From: Vibrio sp. J1-1
GTDB taxonomy: Bacteria > Pseudomonadota > Gammaproteobacteria > Enterobacterales > Vibrionaceae
Assembly (NCBI RefSeq): GCF_021728395.1
Contig: NZ_JAKKCM010000010.1
Span: 1-64,000, forward strand
Reading direction: 5' to 3'
Length of the DNA stretch: 64,000 nucleotides
This document shows positions 1 through 8,406 of this stretch, piece by piece. The first letter of the stretch is position 1. Each line of letters opens with the position of its first letter. The notes under the pieces are model-generated. The model saw only the letters and a program-made list of their open reading frames with translations. It had not been told where the DNA came from and did not search any database. The position numbers were made by a program, and so were the translations under genes.

Positions 1-35
1 AGTCAAAAAAGAAATCTAAGGAGAAAACCAAGTAG
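1..35 (+). CDS. Possible 3' end of an upstream plus-strand gene
   Basis: Reading from base 3, the first frame is open from the window edge and ends at a TAG at 33-35, giving a very lysine-rich tail (SKKKSKEKTK). Such basic tails are common at the C-termini of nucleic-acid-binding proteins, but only ten codons are visible, so neither the gene nor its reality can be established. From 36 to 158 I see no gene and no clear terminator. Confidence 0.2.
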   Translation, partial: SKKKSKEKTK

Positions 36-158
36 AAGCCAACGTGAAATTTTAGTCTAAAATAGACTTACTTAAGTGGATCACTTTTCAATGCAAATGG
101 TGGATCAGATTTAAGTGCAAATTAACATATGAATTTCTTCATACGCCTTATCGGAATT

Positions 159-234
159 TGGTGGCCCCTCGCAGACTTGAACTGCGGACCAATCGATTAT
201 GAGTCGACTGCTCTAACCACTGAGCTAAGGGGCC
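159..234 (-). tRNA. ileX: tRNA-Ile2 (anticodon CAU, read as LAU)
   Basis: Read on the minus strand this is a complete 76-nt tRNA with an encoded CCA end: acceptor GGCCCCT pairing with AGGGGCC, a D-arm with AGCTCAG, an anticodon stem-loop with CAT at 199-201, and a TTCAAGT T-loop. The body is nearly identical to E. coli ileX. The CAU anticodon could suggest methionine, but this acceptor and anticodon stem are those of the minor isoleucine tRNA, whose C34 is converted to lysidine by TilS so that it reads AUA. It lies downstream of rpoD, as ileX does near rpoD in E. coli, but has its own promoter. Confidence 0.93.
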
Positions 235-247
235 TGATAGGTCAACG

Positions 248-276
248 ATTATAGGGGAAGCGTTGCGAGGTGTCTA
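248..276 (-). promoter_or_regulatory. Sigma-70 promoter for tRNA-Ile2
   Basis: On the minus strand a -35 box TAGACA (271-276) and a perfect -10 TATAAT (248-253) are separated by 17 bp. The tRNA 5' end begins 13 bp beyond the -10, which suits a short leader trimmed by RNase P. A GC-rich block just upstream of the -10 is typical of stable-RNA promoters. Confidence 0.75.
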
Positions 277-307
277 GATACCAACATGGCTAATTGCGCT
301 TAGTTTT

Positions 308-329
308 TATCCACTTAGCACAGTGGATA
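308..329. repeat. Inverted repeat between rpoD terminator and tRNA promoter
   Basis: TATCCACT and AGTGGATA form a perfect 8-bp inverted repeat around a 6-nt loop. In neither direction is it followed by the T-run expected of an intrinsic terminator, so it may be a secondary processing or stabilising hairpin behind the rpoD terminator, or chance. Confidence 0.4.
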
Positions 330-331
330 AT

Positions 332-360
332 AAAAAAGGTGACCTAGGGTCACCTTTTTT
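332..360 (-). terminator. Intrinsic terminator of the rpsU-dnaG-rpoD operon
   Basis: A perfect 13-bp stem (aaaaaaggtgacc / ggtcacctttttt) with a 3-nt loop. It is symmetrical, with A-run and T-run flanks, so it can terminate in both directions. It lies 28 bp beyond the rpoD stop codon. Confidence 0.9.
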
Positions 361-388
361 GATTTTTTAACGCAGATGAGCGCTGTAC

Positions 389-2257
389 TTACTCGTCTAG
401 GAAGCTGCGCAGAGTTTCTGAGCGGCTTGGGTGACGAAGTTTACGCAGTGCTTTTGCTTCGATCTGACGAATACGTTCACGAGTAACGTCGAACTGTTTA
501 CCTACCTCTTCTAGCGTGTGGTCGGTGTTCATATCGATACCAAAGCGCATGCGAAGTACTTTTGCTTCACGTGGCGTTAGACCTGCAAGCACGTCTTTTG
601 TCGCGCCTTTCAAGCTTGTCGCTGTTGCAGAGTCCAATGGTAGCTCAAGCGTTGTATCTTCGATGAAATCACCTAGATGCGAATCTTCGTCGTCACCGAT
701 TGGTGTCTCCATTGAGATTGGCTCTTTCGCGATTTTCAGTACTTTACGAATCTTATCTTCTGGCATCTGCATGCGTTCTGCCAGTTCTTCTGGTAGTGGT
801 TCACGACCCATCTCTTGTAGCATTTGACGAGAGATACGGTTTAGTTTGTTGATCGTTTCGATCATGTGAACCGGAATACGAATCGTACGAGCTTGGTCTG
901 CGATTGAACGAGTGATTGCCTGACGGATCCACCACGTTGCGTATGTCGAGAACTTGTAACCACGACGATATTCGAACTTATCTACCGCTTTCATCAAGCC
1001 GATGTTACCTTCTTGGATTAGATCCAAGAATTGTAGACCACGGTTGGTGTATTTCTTCGCGATAGAAATTACCAGACGTAAGTTCGCCTCAACCATCTCT
1101 TTCTTCGCACGGCGAGCTTTTGCTTCACCGATAGACATACGACGGCTGATGTCTTTAACGTTTTGTACGCTCAGAGATGTCTCTTCTTCAATCATTTTTA
1201 GCTTAGTGATTGAACGACGGATCTCTTCTTCGTTACGTTTGATTTTCTCTGCGTATGGTTTGTCAGACGCTAGAACTTCATCTAACCAAGCATCGCTTGA
1301 TTCGTTACCAGTGAACAGAGCGATGAACGATTTCTTCGGCATTTTGCCGTATTCAACGACTGACTTCATGATCAAACGCTCTTGAGTGCGAACGCGATCC
1401 ATAGAAGTACGCAGCTCATTCACCAAGTGATCAAACTGTTTTGGTGTTAGACGGAATTCTTTGAACACGTCTAGCATCATTTCATTAGCAACGGTTGCTT
1501 TCGGGCTTTCGTAACCGTATTCATTGATTGCTAATTGTAGATTTTGGTATGTACTACGAAGCTGATTAAACTTCTCCAGAGCAAGTTCTGGATCGATACC
1601 AACATCTTCTTCAGAATCTTCTGAATCGTCTTCTTTGTCTTCGTCTTCATCATCATCAACGTCTGTGTTATCTTCATCTTCTAATTGAGATTCAGACAGC
1701 TCAGAACCGATGTGCGTTGCCGTAGGAGCAGCGGTATCGTCTGCATCTGGGTCTACAAAGCCAGAAATTAGGTCCGTAAGGCGAAGCTCTTCTGCTTGAA
1801 CTTTATCAAACTGTTCAAGAATGTACGGGATCGTTCCTGGGTATTCAGCAACCGATGATTGAACTTGGTTAATACCTTCTTCAATACGTTTTGCGATGTC
1901 GATTTCGCCTTCGCGAGTCAGTAGTTCAACAGTGCCCATTTCACGCATGTACATACGTACTGGGTCTGTCGTACGACCAATCTCACTTTCTACGCTAGAA
2001 AGTGCAGCGGCTGCAGCTTCAGCTGCATCTTCATCGGTAATATTTGTGTCATCATTTAGTGCTAAATCATCAGCATCAGGAGCAGTTTCTACTACCTTAA
2101 TGCCCATATCATTGATCATCTGAATGATGTCTTCTACCTGTTCTGAATCTACGATTTCAGCAGGTAGGTGGTCATTTACTTCGGCGTAGGTCAGATAGCC
2201 TTGTTCCTTGCCTTTAATAACAAGTGACTTTAGCTGTGACTGCGGATTTTGATCCAT
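389..2257 (-). CDS. rpoD: RNA polymerase primary sigma factor sigma-70 (RpoD)
   Basis: Housekeeping sigma factor that directs core RNA polymerase to most promoters. The start is placed at MDQNPQSQ (622 aa), which matches E. coli MEQNPQSQ; a 19-codon upstream extension is open but unlike the family. Visible parts: region 1.1 with [12 protein letters not shown]; a non-conserved region holding an extremely acidic run at about residues 190-215; the core-binding and -10 melting helices ([19 protein letters not shown], from about 432); and the region 4.2 helix-turn-helix [20 protein letters not shown] (about 579-598). It is slightly longer than the 613-aa E. coli protein because of the acidic region. 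It is the last gene of the macromolecular-synthesis operon, 99 bp after dnaG, and is followed by a strong terminator. Confidence 0.98.
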   Translation of the reverse strand: MDQNPQSQLKSLVIKGKEQGYLTYAEVNDHLPAEIVDSEQVEDIIQMINDMGIKVVETAPDADDLALNDDTNITDEDAAEAAAAALSSVESEIGRTTDPVRMYMREMGTVELLTREGEIDIAKRIEEGINQVQSSVAEYPGTIPYILEQFDKVQAEELRLTDLISGFVDPDADDTAAPTATHIGSELSESQLEDEDNTDVDDDEDEDKEDDSEDSEEDVGIDPELALEKFNQLRSTYQNLQLAINEYGYESPKATVANEMMLDVFKEFRLTPKQFDHLVNELRTSMDRVRTQERLIMKSVVEYGKMPKKSFIALFTGNESSDAWLDEVLASDKPYAEKIKRNEEEIRRSITKLKMIEEETSLSVQNVKDISRRMSIGEAKARRAKKEMVEANLRLVISIAKKYTNRGLQFLDLIQEGNIGLMKAVDKFEYRRGYKFSTYATWWIRQAITRSIADQARTIRIPVHMIETINKLNRISRQMLQEMGREPLPEELAERMQMPEDKIRKVLKIAKEPISMETPIGDDEDSHLGDFIEDTTLELPLDSATATSLKGATKDVLAGLTPREAKVLRMRFGIDMNTDHTLEEVGKQFDVTRERIRQIEAKALRKLRHPSRSETLRSFLDE

Positions 2258-2356
2258 AGACGGTATCCAACTTCGTAATCTGGTGAAGGAATCAGTATGC
2301 GAAATGCAAACCACTAACTATAACAAATTAAATTGATGCTGACTAATTAAACAGGG

Positions 2357-4114
2357 TTACGCTTTTAAATCTAGCATAAGTGCTAGCAGCTCCCTTTTCT
2401 CTTCGGCTGATAAACCGACACTTCTTGCTTTGGCCTGCAGGTTTTCAATTTGTTTTTCAACACACTGGGCGATAATTTTGTCCAATGAGTCTAAAAAAAT
2501 TTCTTCTTGGTTGTCTTCATCGAGTGGAATGTCCCAACTCGCAAGACGAGACAGAAGTGCCTCATTTTGGCTATTTCGCCAGTGCTCTAATAATTGGCCT
2601 GTGTTTATATGGGGATGCGGCTGGCATTTATCAAGCACATCTACAAATAAACTGAGGCCAGGTATGGATAAATCTCTCACTGTGGAAAGGTCCGGTACCA
2701 TTTGAGCATAGCTCGGATTTTGAATAAGTAGAGCAATAACCTCACGCATTGGAGTCCGTTTGATCTCTTTGTGCGGTTGAGGTCGAGTATCGTTCACTTT
2801 TTTACGTGATTGACGCAGACGGTTGTCAAAGCCTGTGCGTTCATCAAGTAGTTTTTCGAGTAGCTCCTGAAAGTATGGATCAGGAATCTTGTCTATCAAG
2901 GCACTAGCATAAGCTCTGAGTGCTGATTTACCCTCATTATTGCCCAAGTTTATTTGGTGCAACTCGATGAGGTTATCAAACAGGTAGCTCGATAGTGGTG
3001 TTGCTTGCTCAATTTGCTGCTCGAAGGCCGCTTTGCCGTATTTGCGAACATAGCTATCTGGGTCTTCACCATCTGGTAAGAACAAAAATTTCAATGTGTT
3101 ACCAGTTTTCAAGTACTGAAGAGCGTTTTCCAGTGCTCGCCAAGCGGCTTCTTTACCTGCTCGGTCTCCATCGTAGCAACACACCACCGTGTTGGTTTGG
3201 CGAAACAGCATTTGAATATGATCGCCAGTGGTTGAGGTGCCTAATGAAGCGACAGAGTAATCGACGCCATATTGCGCTAAAGCAACAACGTCCATATAAC
3301 CTTCAACCACTAAAACTAGTGACGGCTCTCGGTATGCCTGCAGCACTTCGTAAAGGCCGTAAAGCTCTTTACCTTTATGGAAGATCGGCGTTTCCGGGGA
3401 GTTTAGGTACTTCGGTGTGCCGTCGCCTAGCACTCGGCCACCAAATCCAATAACTCGACCGCGGCGGTCGCGAATCGGAAACATCACACGCCCACGGAAT
3501 CGGTCGTAGCGATTTCCTTTGTCGTTCTCAATCAACATGCCACCAGATACGAGCATGTCTTGAGCGTCTTTCTGCTGACCGAAGTTCTTACGAACTAAAT
3601 CCCATTCGTCAGCCACGTAACCGATGCCAAACTTCTGAACGATTTCGCCAGATAAGCCACGATCTTTAAGATACTCAATAGCAACTTTGTTTGCTGGTTG
3701 CTTTAGTTGATTACGATAGAACTGAGCGATGCTACCCATTAAATCGTAAAGGTTACGTTTCTCGCTGCTGCTGGCTTGTGGACCAGATTTAAACTGACCA
3801 CCGCCACTGCGCTGTTCACGTGGAACATCCAGGCCTAAATATGAGGCAAGCTCTTCGATGGCTTCCACAAAGTCCAGGCGTTCAAACTCCATGATGAAGT
3901 CAATAGCGTTACCATGAGCACCACAACCAAAACAGTGGTAAAACTGTTTTTCCTGGCTAACGCTAAAAGAGGGCGTTTTCTCGTTGTGGAATGGGCAACA
4001 AGCGCCGTAGTTTTTACCTTTTTTCTTAAGTTTCACGCGCGCGTCGACGATATCGACAATATCAAGCCGAGCTAGAAGGTCATCGATAAAATTGCGTGGG
4101 ATGTGTCCAGCCAT
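2357..4114 (-). CDS. dnaG: DNA primase (DnaG)
   Basis: Synthesises the short RNA primers for leading-strand initiation and Okazaki fragments, recruited by the DnaB helicase. The start is set at MAGHIPRN (585 aa), the family start; a TTG four codons upstream is an open-frame artefact, and a TTAGG motif lies just before this ATG. An N-terminal CHC2 zinc finger is seen with C40, H43, C61 and C64 (ACCPFHNEKTPSF, FYHCFGCGAHGNA). The Toprim catalytic core follows, with EGYMDVVAL near 270 and YDGDRAGKEAAWRA near 315. A less conserved C-terminal DnaB-binding domain completes it. The gene lies between yqeY and rpoD, as in many gammaproteobacteria. Confidence 0.98.
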   Translation of the reverse strand: MAGHIPRNFIDDLLARLDIVDIVDARVKLKKKGKNYGACCPFHNEKTPSFSVSQEKQFYHCFGCGAHGNAIDFIMEFERLDFVEAIEELASYLGLDVPREQRSGGGQFKSGPQASSSEKRNLYDLMGSIAQFYRNQLKQPANKVAIEYLKDRGLSGEIVQKFGIGYVADEWDLVRKNFGQQKDAQDMLVSGGMLIENDKGNRYDRFRGRVMFPIRDRRGRVIGFGGRVLGDGTPKYLNSPETPIFHKGKELYGLYEVLQAYREPSLVLVVEGYMDVVALAQYGVDYSVASLGTSTTGDHIQMLFRQTNTVVCCYDGDRAGKEAAWRALENALQYLKTGNTLKFLFLPDGEDPDSYVRKYGKAAFEQQIEQATPLSSYLFDNLIELHQINLGNNEGKSALRAYASALIDKIPDPYFQELLEKLLDERTGFDNRLRQSRKKVNDTRPQPHKEIKRTPMREVIALLIQNPSYAQMVPDLSTVRDLSIPGLSLFVDVLDKCQPHPHINTGQLLEHWRNSQNEALLSRLASWDIPLDEDNQEEIFLDSLDKIIAQCVEKQIENLQAKARSVGLSAEEKRELLALMLDLKA

Positions 4115-4206
4115 AAAACCTAACAAAAAAGAAAAATCATGATTGGTGTGAATGAATTACTGAGAAAGCGTGTGTGCGACTTTGAGTTATTTCATTCAGA
4201 TACAAA

Positions 4207-4239
4207 CAAGCCGTGCGTTCCAAAGGATAGCACGGCTTG
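4207..4239 (-). terminator. Hairpin between yqeY and dnaG (internal terminator)
   Basis: A perfect 10-bp stem CAAGCCGTGC / GCACGGCTTG with a 13-nt loop follows yqeY. On the minus strand it is followed only by TTTGT, so termination is probably partial. An internal terminator between rpsU and dnaG is a known feature of this operon in E. coli, where it keeps primase levels far below those of ribosomal protein S21. I infer the same role here. Confidence 0.7.
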
Positions 4240-4257
4240 CTGCAATTGGGTGGGGTG

Positions 4258-4701
4258 TTAAGCCAATTTAGCGCGAACCAAACCGCTTACTTTACCCATA
4301 TCTGCACGCCCTTGAATTTGCGGTTTCAAAACGCCCATTACTTTACCCATGTCTTGCATGCCAGCTGCACCAGATTCTGCAATCGCGTTCTCGATAAGAG
4401 TCGCAACTTCATCGTCTGTCAGTGGTTGAGGCATAAAGTCCTCAAGAACCGTAATTTCTGCTTGTTCCGCATCAGCAAGATCTTGACGACCCGCTGCTTC
4501 GTACTGCGTAACAGAGTCGCGACGTTGTTTAACCATCTTAGTCAATACCGCAATAATGTCGTCGTCGTTCAGAGTAATCTGTTCGTCAACTTCACGTTGC
4601 TTAATTGCTGCTAAGGCTAAACGAATAGTACCAAGGCGCAATTTGTCCTTGGCTTTCATCGCTAATTTTTGCTCTTCTTTGAGTTGATCAATCAGAGCCA
4701 T
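4258..4701 (-). CDS. yqeY: GatB/YqeY domain protein
   Basis: A 147-aa single-domain GatB/YqeY protein (MALIDQLKEEQKLAMKAKDK, ending GLVRAKLA). The domain is shared with the C-terminus of GatB, the glutamyl-tRNA(Gln) amidotransferase subunit, where it contacts tRNA. The role of the stand-alone form is not settled; a tRNA-related function is an inference. The gene sits 28 bp after rpsU and before dnaG, its usual place in vibrios and many other proteobacteria, and is co-transcribed with rpsU. Confidence 0.93.
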   Translation of the reverse strand: MALIDQLKEEQKLAMKAKDKLRLGTIRLALAAIKQREVDEQITLNDDDIIAVLTKMVKQRRDSVTQYEAAGRQDLADAEQAEITVLEDFMPQPLTDDEVATLIENAIAESGAAGMQDMGKVMGVLKPQIQGRADMGKVSGLVRAKLA

Positions 4702-4729
4702 AACTAAATTCCTCTACGGAGCTCAGTTA

Positions 4730-4945
4730 TTAGTACAGGCGAACGCGACGAGCGTTTTCGCGAGCTAGCTTCTTAGCGTGACGCTTTTGAGCTGCTGCTT
4801 TAGCGCGTTTGCGAACTGTAGTTGGTTTTTCGTAGTGCTCACGACGACGCACTTCAGAAAGGATACCTGCTTTTTCGCAAGAGCGCTTAAAACGACGTAG
4901 AGCAACGTCGAACGGTTCGTTTTCACGTACTTTAACTACTGGCAT
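4730..4945 (-). CDS. rpsU: 30S ribosomal protein bS21
   Basis: A 71-aa, highly basic protein ([20 protein letters not shown], ending RVRLY) matching S21, which sits near the anti-Shine-Dalgarno region of 16S rRNA and aids initiation. It is the first gene of the macromolecular-synthesis operon and is preceded by an AGG-rich ribosome binding site. A good sigma-70 promoter lies about 100 bp upstream. Confidence 0.98.
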
Positions 4946-5042
4946 ATGCCTTTCACCTCAGGGGTTATTCGTTAATGCTGGCATTCAACAGACCAAATCA
5001 CAAATATTTGGTCACTTACCAGCTGATCAAAAATGGTGCGGA

Positions 5043-5072
5043 ATTTTAATCCGATCACAACTGCTTTGTAAA
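5043..5072 (-). promoter_or_regulatory. Promoter of the rpsU-yqeY-dnaG-rpoD operon
   Basis: On the minus strand TTTACA (5067-5072) and TAAAAT (5043-5048) are separated by 18 bp, about 100 bp upstream of rpsU. It is the best sigma-70 match in the divergent rpsU/tsaD intergenic region for this direction. Confidence 0.6.
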
Positions 5073-5102
5073 GCATTTTGTCGATTATTGTCTGTACAAA
5101 AT

Positions 5103-5131
5103 TTGTTTGCAGCACCAAGGCAAGGTAATAT
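5103..5131 (+). promoter_or_regulatory. Probable promoter of tsaD
   Basis: TTGTTT (5103-5108) and TAATAT (5126-5131) are spaced 17 bp and point towards tsaD, giving a leader of about 35-40 nt. An 11-bp motif TGTACAAAATT overlaps the upstream side (5093-5103) and recurs in the lpoA/rsmI divergent region. Confidence 0.5.
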
Positions 5132-5174
5132 GACGCCCAAATTTCCTCTATATAGAAAGCATACTGAGATAACC

Positions 5175-6191
5175 ATGCGCATTATTGGTATTGAAACCTC
5201 TTGTGACGAGACTGGCATCGCGATTTATGACGATGAAAAGGGTTTATTGTCACACAAGCTTTACAGCCAAGTAAAACTTCACGCAGATTATGGTGGTGTG
5301 GTGCCTGAGTTGGCTTCACGTGACCATGTGAAGAAAACCATTCCTCTTATTAAAGAGGCATTAAAAGAAGCCAACCTGACTTCAAAAGACATTGATGGCG
5401 TGGCGTACACCGCAGGTCCAGGTTTGGTTGGGGCATTATTGGTTGGCGCAACCATTGGTCGCAGTATCGCTTACGCTTGGGGTGTGCCTGCGGTGCCTGT
5501 TCATCATATGGAAGGCCATTTACTGGCGCCAATGCTGGAAGACAACCCACCGCCGTTTCCGTTTGTAGCGGTATTGGTGTCTGGTGGTCACTCTATGATG
5601 GTGGAAGTGAAAGGCATTGGTGAGTACCAAATTCTTGGTGAATCAATTGATGACGCAGCCGGTGAGGCCTTTGATAAGACCGCGAAGTTGATGGGGTTGG
5701 ATTACCCTGGTGGTCCGCTGCTATCAAAGTTGGCTGAAAAAGGCACGCCGGGGCGCTTTAAATTCCCACGTCCAATGACAGATCGCCCGGGTCTCGACAT
5801 GAGCTTCTCTGGACTGAAGACATTCACTGCGAATACTATTGCGGCCAATGGCGATGATGAACAGACTCGCGCAGATATTGCACTGGCATTTGAAGAAGCG
5901 GTCTGTGCGACGTTGGCGATCAAGTGTAAGCGCGCACTGGATCAGACTGGTATGAAGCGTATTGTTATCGCGGGTGGAGTGAGTGCCAACCGTCGTCTAC
6001 GTGCAGAACTGGAAAAGCTGGCGAAGAAAGTTGGTGGTGAAGTTTACTACCCACGTACAGAGTTTTGTACCGACAATGGCGCAATGATCGCTTATGCGGG
6101 TATGCAGCGTCTGAAAAACGGTGAAGTATCGGATTTGTCTGTCGAAGCACGTCCTCGTTGGCCGATCGATCAACTAACACCGATAGCGTAA
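5175..6191 (+). CDS. tsaD: tRNA N6-threonylcarbamoyladenosine transferase TsaD
   Basis: Transfers the threonylcarbamoyl group from TC-AMP to A37 of ANN-decoding tRNAs, working with TsaB, TsaE and TsaC. The start is placed at [14 protein letters not shown] (338 aa), the conserved N-terminus; the frame is open upstream but that extension has no family similarity. Metal-binding H111 and H115 are seen in [11 protein letters not shown], and the ASKHA-fold motifs FSGLKT and [10 protein letters not shown] are present. It is divergent from rpsU, the classic arrangement in E. coli, and ends in its own intrinsic terminator. Confidence 0.97.
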   Translation: MRIIGIETSCDETGIAIYDDEKGLLSHKLYSQVKLHADYGGVVPELASRDHVKKTIPLIKEALKEANLTSKDIDGVAYTAGPGLVGALLVGATIGRSIAYAWGVPAVPVHHMEGHLLAPMLEDNPPPFPFVAVLVSGGHSMMVEVKGIGEYQILGESIDDAAGEAFDKTAKLMGLDYPGGPLLSKLAEKGTPGRFKFPRPMTDRPGLDMSFSGLKTFTANTIAANGDDEQTRADIALAFEEAVCATLAIKCKRALDQTGMKRIVIAGGVSANRRLRAELEKLAKKVGGEVYYPRTEFCTDNGAMIAYAGMQRLKNGEVSDLSVEARPRWPIDQLTPIA

Positions 6192-6208
6192 GCGTATTTA
6201 TCTTGTAC

Positions 6209-6238
6209 AGGCCTCTATTAATAGAGGCCTTTGTTTTT
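6209..6238 (+). terminator. Intrinsic terminator of tsaD
   Basis: A 22-bp perfect palindrome (aggcctctatt / aatagaggcct, 6209-6230) is followed by a T-rich tract ending near 6238, 18 bp after the tsaD stop. Confidence 0.88.
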
Positions 6239-6330
6239 GATAACAAGAGCACATCAATAGCAGGTGGTTGTTTTCCGCAATAACCTCGCGACGCTTGGTT
6301 CATTGGCAACATCAGGTAGAAAAAGAATTA

Positions 6331-7158
6331 ATGGATATCGCAATGAATAAATTTGAAATTGAAGGTCAGCAACTTGCCTATCTAGATCAAGGTAAAGGGC
6401 CAGTACTGCTGTTTGGTCACAGCTATTTGTGGGATAGCCAAATGTGGGCACCGCAGGTTGAAGTTCTGAGCCAGTTTTATCGCTGTATCGTGCCTGACTT
6501 ATGGGCGCACGGGGAGTCAGATGCTGCGCCTGCATCGACTCGTTCGCTTGTCGATTATGCGCAACAAATGTTGGCGTTGATGGATCACCTGCAAGTAGAA
6601 GAGTTTTCCATTGTTGGTTTATCTGTTGGTGGCATGTGGGGAGCTGAATTAACTGCTCAAGCGCCTCAGCGTGTGAAGTCACTGGTACTGATGGATACTT
6701 TTATTGGCTGGGAGCCAGAAGTCACACACAAGAAGTACTTTGCAATGCTGGATACCATCGATCAAGTTCAATCGGTGCCAGAGCCTATTGTCGAAGCGGT
6801 TGCGCCTTTGTTCTTTGCGAATAATGTTGACCAAGCGAACCCAGAATTAATTGCGTCATTTAAGCAAAGCTTACAAGCAATGCAAGGTGAGCGTGCGGTT
6901 GAAGTGGCACGAATTGGCCGAATGGTCTTCGGTCGACGTGACGTGATTGAAGATTCAGAGAAGTTTGCATTGCCGACGTTAATTGCAGTCGGCCGTGAAG
7001 ATAAGCCTCGCCCGGTGTTCGAATCTTATTTGATGAATGATTGTATTACAGGCAGTGAACTGGTTGAAATCCCAGAAGCGGGTCACATCAGCTCGCTTGA
7101 ACAGCCCGAATTCGTCAATCAGATGTTGTTGAACTTTTTAAATAAAGTTTACTCTTAA
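6331..7158 (+). CDS. Alpha/beta-fold hydrolase of unknown substrate
   Basis: A 275-aa alpha/beta hydrolase. The oxyanion-side motif FGHSYLWD precedes strand 4, and the nucleophile elbow GLSVGG gives Ser98. An Asp lies in VGREDKPRP and the catalytic His in PEAGHISSLEQP, so the triad looks complete. It has no signal peptide and should be cytoplasmic. The start is uncertain between ATG 6331 and the in-frame ATG 6343 (MNKFEIEG); both are close to a weak AGG. The fold includes esterases, C-C hydrolases and haloperoxidases, and nothing in the neighbours (tsaD, plsY) points to a substrate. It is a single-gene unit flanked by two terminators. Confidence 0.85.
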   Translation: MDIAMNKFEIEGQQLAYLDQGKGPVLLFGHSYLWDSQMWAPQVEVLSQFYRCIVPDLWAHGESDAAPASTRSLVDYAQQMLALMDHLQVEEFSIVGLSVGGMWGAELTAQAPQRVKSLVLMDTFIGWEPEVTHKKYFAMLDTIDQVQSVPEPIVEAVAPLFFANNVDQANPELIASFKQSLQAMQGERAVEVARIGRMVFGRRDVIEDSEKFALPTLIAVGREDKPRPVFESYLMNDCITGSELVEIPEAGHISSLEQPEFVNQMLLNFLNKVYS

Positions 7159-7173
7159 AGCTGCACTAAACAG

Positions 7174-7200
7174 AAACTCGGCACTAGGCCGAGTTTTTTT
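7174..7200 (+). terminator. Terminator shared by the hydrolase gene and plsY
   Basis: The stem AAACTCGGC / GCCGAGTTT with T7 follows the hydrolase gene. It overlaps the last codon and stop of plsY, which converges from the other strand. The symmetrical A/T flanks suit termination in both directions. Confidence 0.85.
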
Positions 7201-7795
7201 CTGTCAGTTTCTTTTGCCCGATTTTAGGCTCTTCGCCGGACAATAAACGTCGGATGTTCTGGTGATGTTTAAATACGATCAGACAACACAGCATCGCAAC
7301 AGGTAAAGTGTACTGTGGCTTGAACATCCAGGTATAAAAAGGCGTCAGCAATACCGTGACCAGAGCTGCAAGGGAAGAGTAGCGGAATATGACCGCAACG
7401 CAGAGCCAGGTCAGCATCACCAAAACCGTAAGGTCGAGCCCAATTGGCGCGATTGCCCCGAAGGCTGTGGCAACGCCTTTTCCGCCTTTGAAATGGAAGA
7501 AAATAGGGTACATATGGCCAAGGCATGCAGCGATAGCAATGACACCCAGGATGATCGGGTTAATCCCAAGGAAGTAGCCTCCCCAAACCGGAATGGTGCC
7601 CTTTAGCATGTCACACAGCAGGACTGAGAGAGCAGCACCTTTACCGCCAATGCGTAATACATTGGTCGCGCCTGGGTTATTGGAGCCAACTTTACGTGGA
7701 TCTGGCAATTTTAAGAGACGACAAATCAAAACCGCACTGGAAATAGAACCCAGTAAATAGGCGGCCATCGTCATTATCAGTGCCAGTGCGTCCAT
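7184..7795 (-). CDS. plsY: Glycerol-3-phosphate acyltransferase PlsY
   Basis: Integral membrane enzyme that moves acyl groups from acyl-phosphate to glycerol-3-phosphate, the first step of phosphatidic acid synthesis. The 203-aa sequence has the family signatures [24 protein letters not shown] and [14 protein letters not shown] and about five hydrophobic segments. It is divergent from folB, and plsY/folB divergence is the usual order in gammaproteobacteria. Its stop codon is inside a bidirectional terminator. Confidence 0.96.
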   Translation of the reverse strand: MDALALIMTMAAYLLGSISSAVLICRLLKLPDPRKVGSNNPGATNVLRIGGKGAALSVLLCDMLKGTIPVWGGYFLGINPIILGVIAIAACLGHMYPIFFHFKGGKGVATAFGAIAPIGLDLTVLVMLTWLCVAVIFRYSSLAALVTVLLTPFYTWMFKPQYTLPVAMLCCLIVFKHHQNIRRLLSGEEPKIGQKKLTEKNSA

Positions 7796-7937
7796 AGAAG
7801 TCCTTGATGGATTGGAATTTAATGCTCAGTTCTAGCGTAGTTGTTATCATAGCGTGAATCTGCTGCTAGCAGAAACACTCTCTACGAAGGAGCTTGCATT
7901 ATGTGAGTTCCTGTATATAAAGGTGTTTTGCAGTTTT

Positions 7938-7986
7938 TATACCTAAGCAACTTTATCCTGACCCGATTATAAGTGGCTTAGGTATA
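7938..7986. repeat. 11-bp perfect inverted repeat in the plsY/folB intergenic region
   Basis: TATACCTAAGC (7938-7948) is repeated in inverted orientation as GCTTAGGTATA (7976-7986) around a 27-nt spacer. The intergenic region (7796-8046) holds no gene. The arms could bind a dimeric regulator, form a stem-loop in the folB leader, or be the ends of a small repeat element. Which one cannot be decided here. Confidence 0.6.
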
Positions 7987-8046
7987 GAATATTACGATCA
8001 AATTACCCTCAATGGGTATCCGACCTCTGAAATAGAAGGACATAAG

Positions 8047-8406
8047 ATGGCTCTGGATAAAGTGTTTATTGAACAATTAGAAGTGATCACCACGATTGGC
8101 GTGTACGATTGGGAACAGCAAATTAAACAAAAGCTGGTACTTGATATCGAAATGGCGCACGACAATAAGCCAGCAGGCAAAAGTGATGATGTTCAAGATG
8201 CATTAGATTACTCGCAAGTGAGTGAAGCGGTATTAAACCACATAGAGAACGGCCGTTTTTTACTGGTAGAACGTGTGGCGGAAGAAATCGCAGAGTTGAT
8301 CATGCAACGTTTCTCGGTGCCTTGGATTAAAATTCGCTTGGCAAAACCAGGCGCGGTTCCACAAGCTCGCTCTGTTGGCGTGGTAATCGAGCGAGGTCAG
8401 GCATGA
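8047..8406 (+). CDS. folB: Dihydroneopterin aldolase FolB
   Basis: Converts 7,8-dihydroneopterin to 6-hydroxymethyl-dihydropterin and glycolaldehyde in folate synthesis; many gammaproteobacterial forms also epimerise the substrate. The 119-aa protein shows the tunnelling-fold signatures IGVYDWEQ near the N-terminus, LDYSQV, LLVERVAEEIAE and the catalytic-lysine segment RLAKPGAVP. An AGAAGG ribosome binding site lies just upstream of the ATG. The stop overlaps the start of folK by ATGA (8403-8406), so the two consecutive enzymes are translationally coupled. Confidence 0.95.
   Translation: MALDKVFIEQLEVITTIGVYDWEQQIKQKLVLDIEMAHDNKPAGKSDDVQDALDYSQVSEAVLNHIENGRFLLVERVAEEIAELIMQRFSVPWIKIRLAKPGAVPQARSVGVVIERGQA

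Noticed and set aside
159-234. Elongator or initiator tRNA-Met
   Set aside because: The CAU anticodon fits, but the acceptor stem and body match tRNA-Ile2 (ileX); initiator features are absent.
308-329. Second rpoD terminator
   Set aside because: The hairpin is not followed by a T-run in either direction, so it is listed only as an inverted repeat.
389-2314. Longer RpoD reading frame starting 19 codons upstream
   Set aside because: The extension has no similarity to sigma-70 N-termini; MDQNPQSQ is the conserved start.
2995-3453. Plus-strand 152-codon ORF antisense to dnaG
   Set aside because: It is a shadow of the conserved Toprim region; it has no ribosome binding site and no recognisable motifs.
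4115-4126. TTG start four codons upstream of dnaG
   Set aside because: MAGHIPRN is the family start, and the upstream codons form its ribosome binding site.
6254-6682. Minus-strand 142-codon ORF over the hydrolase gene
   Set aside because: It is antisense to a well-conserved alpha/beta hydrolase and covers its start region; composition is not protein-like.
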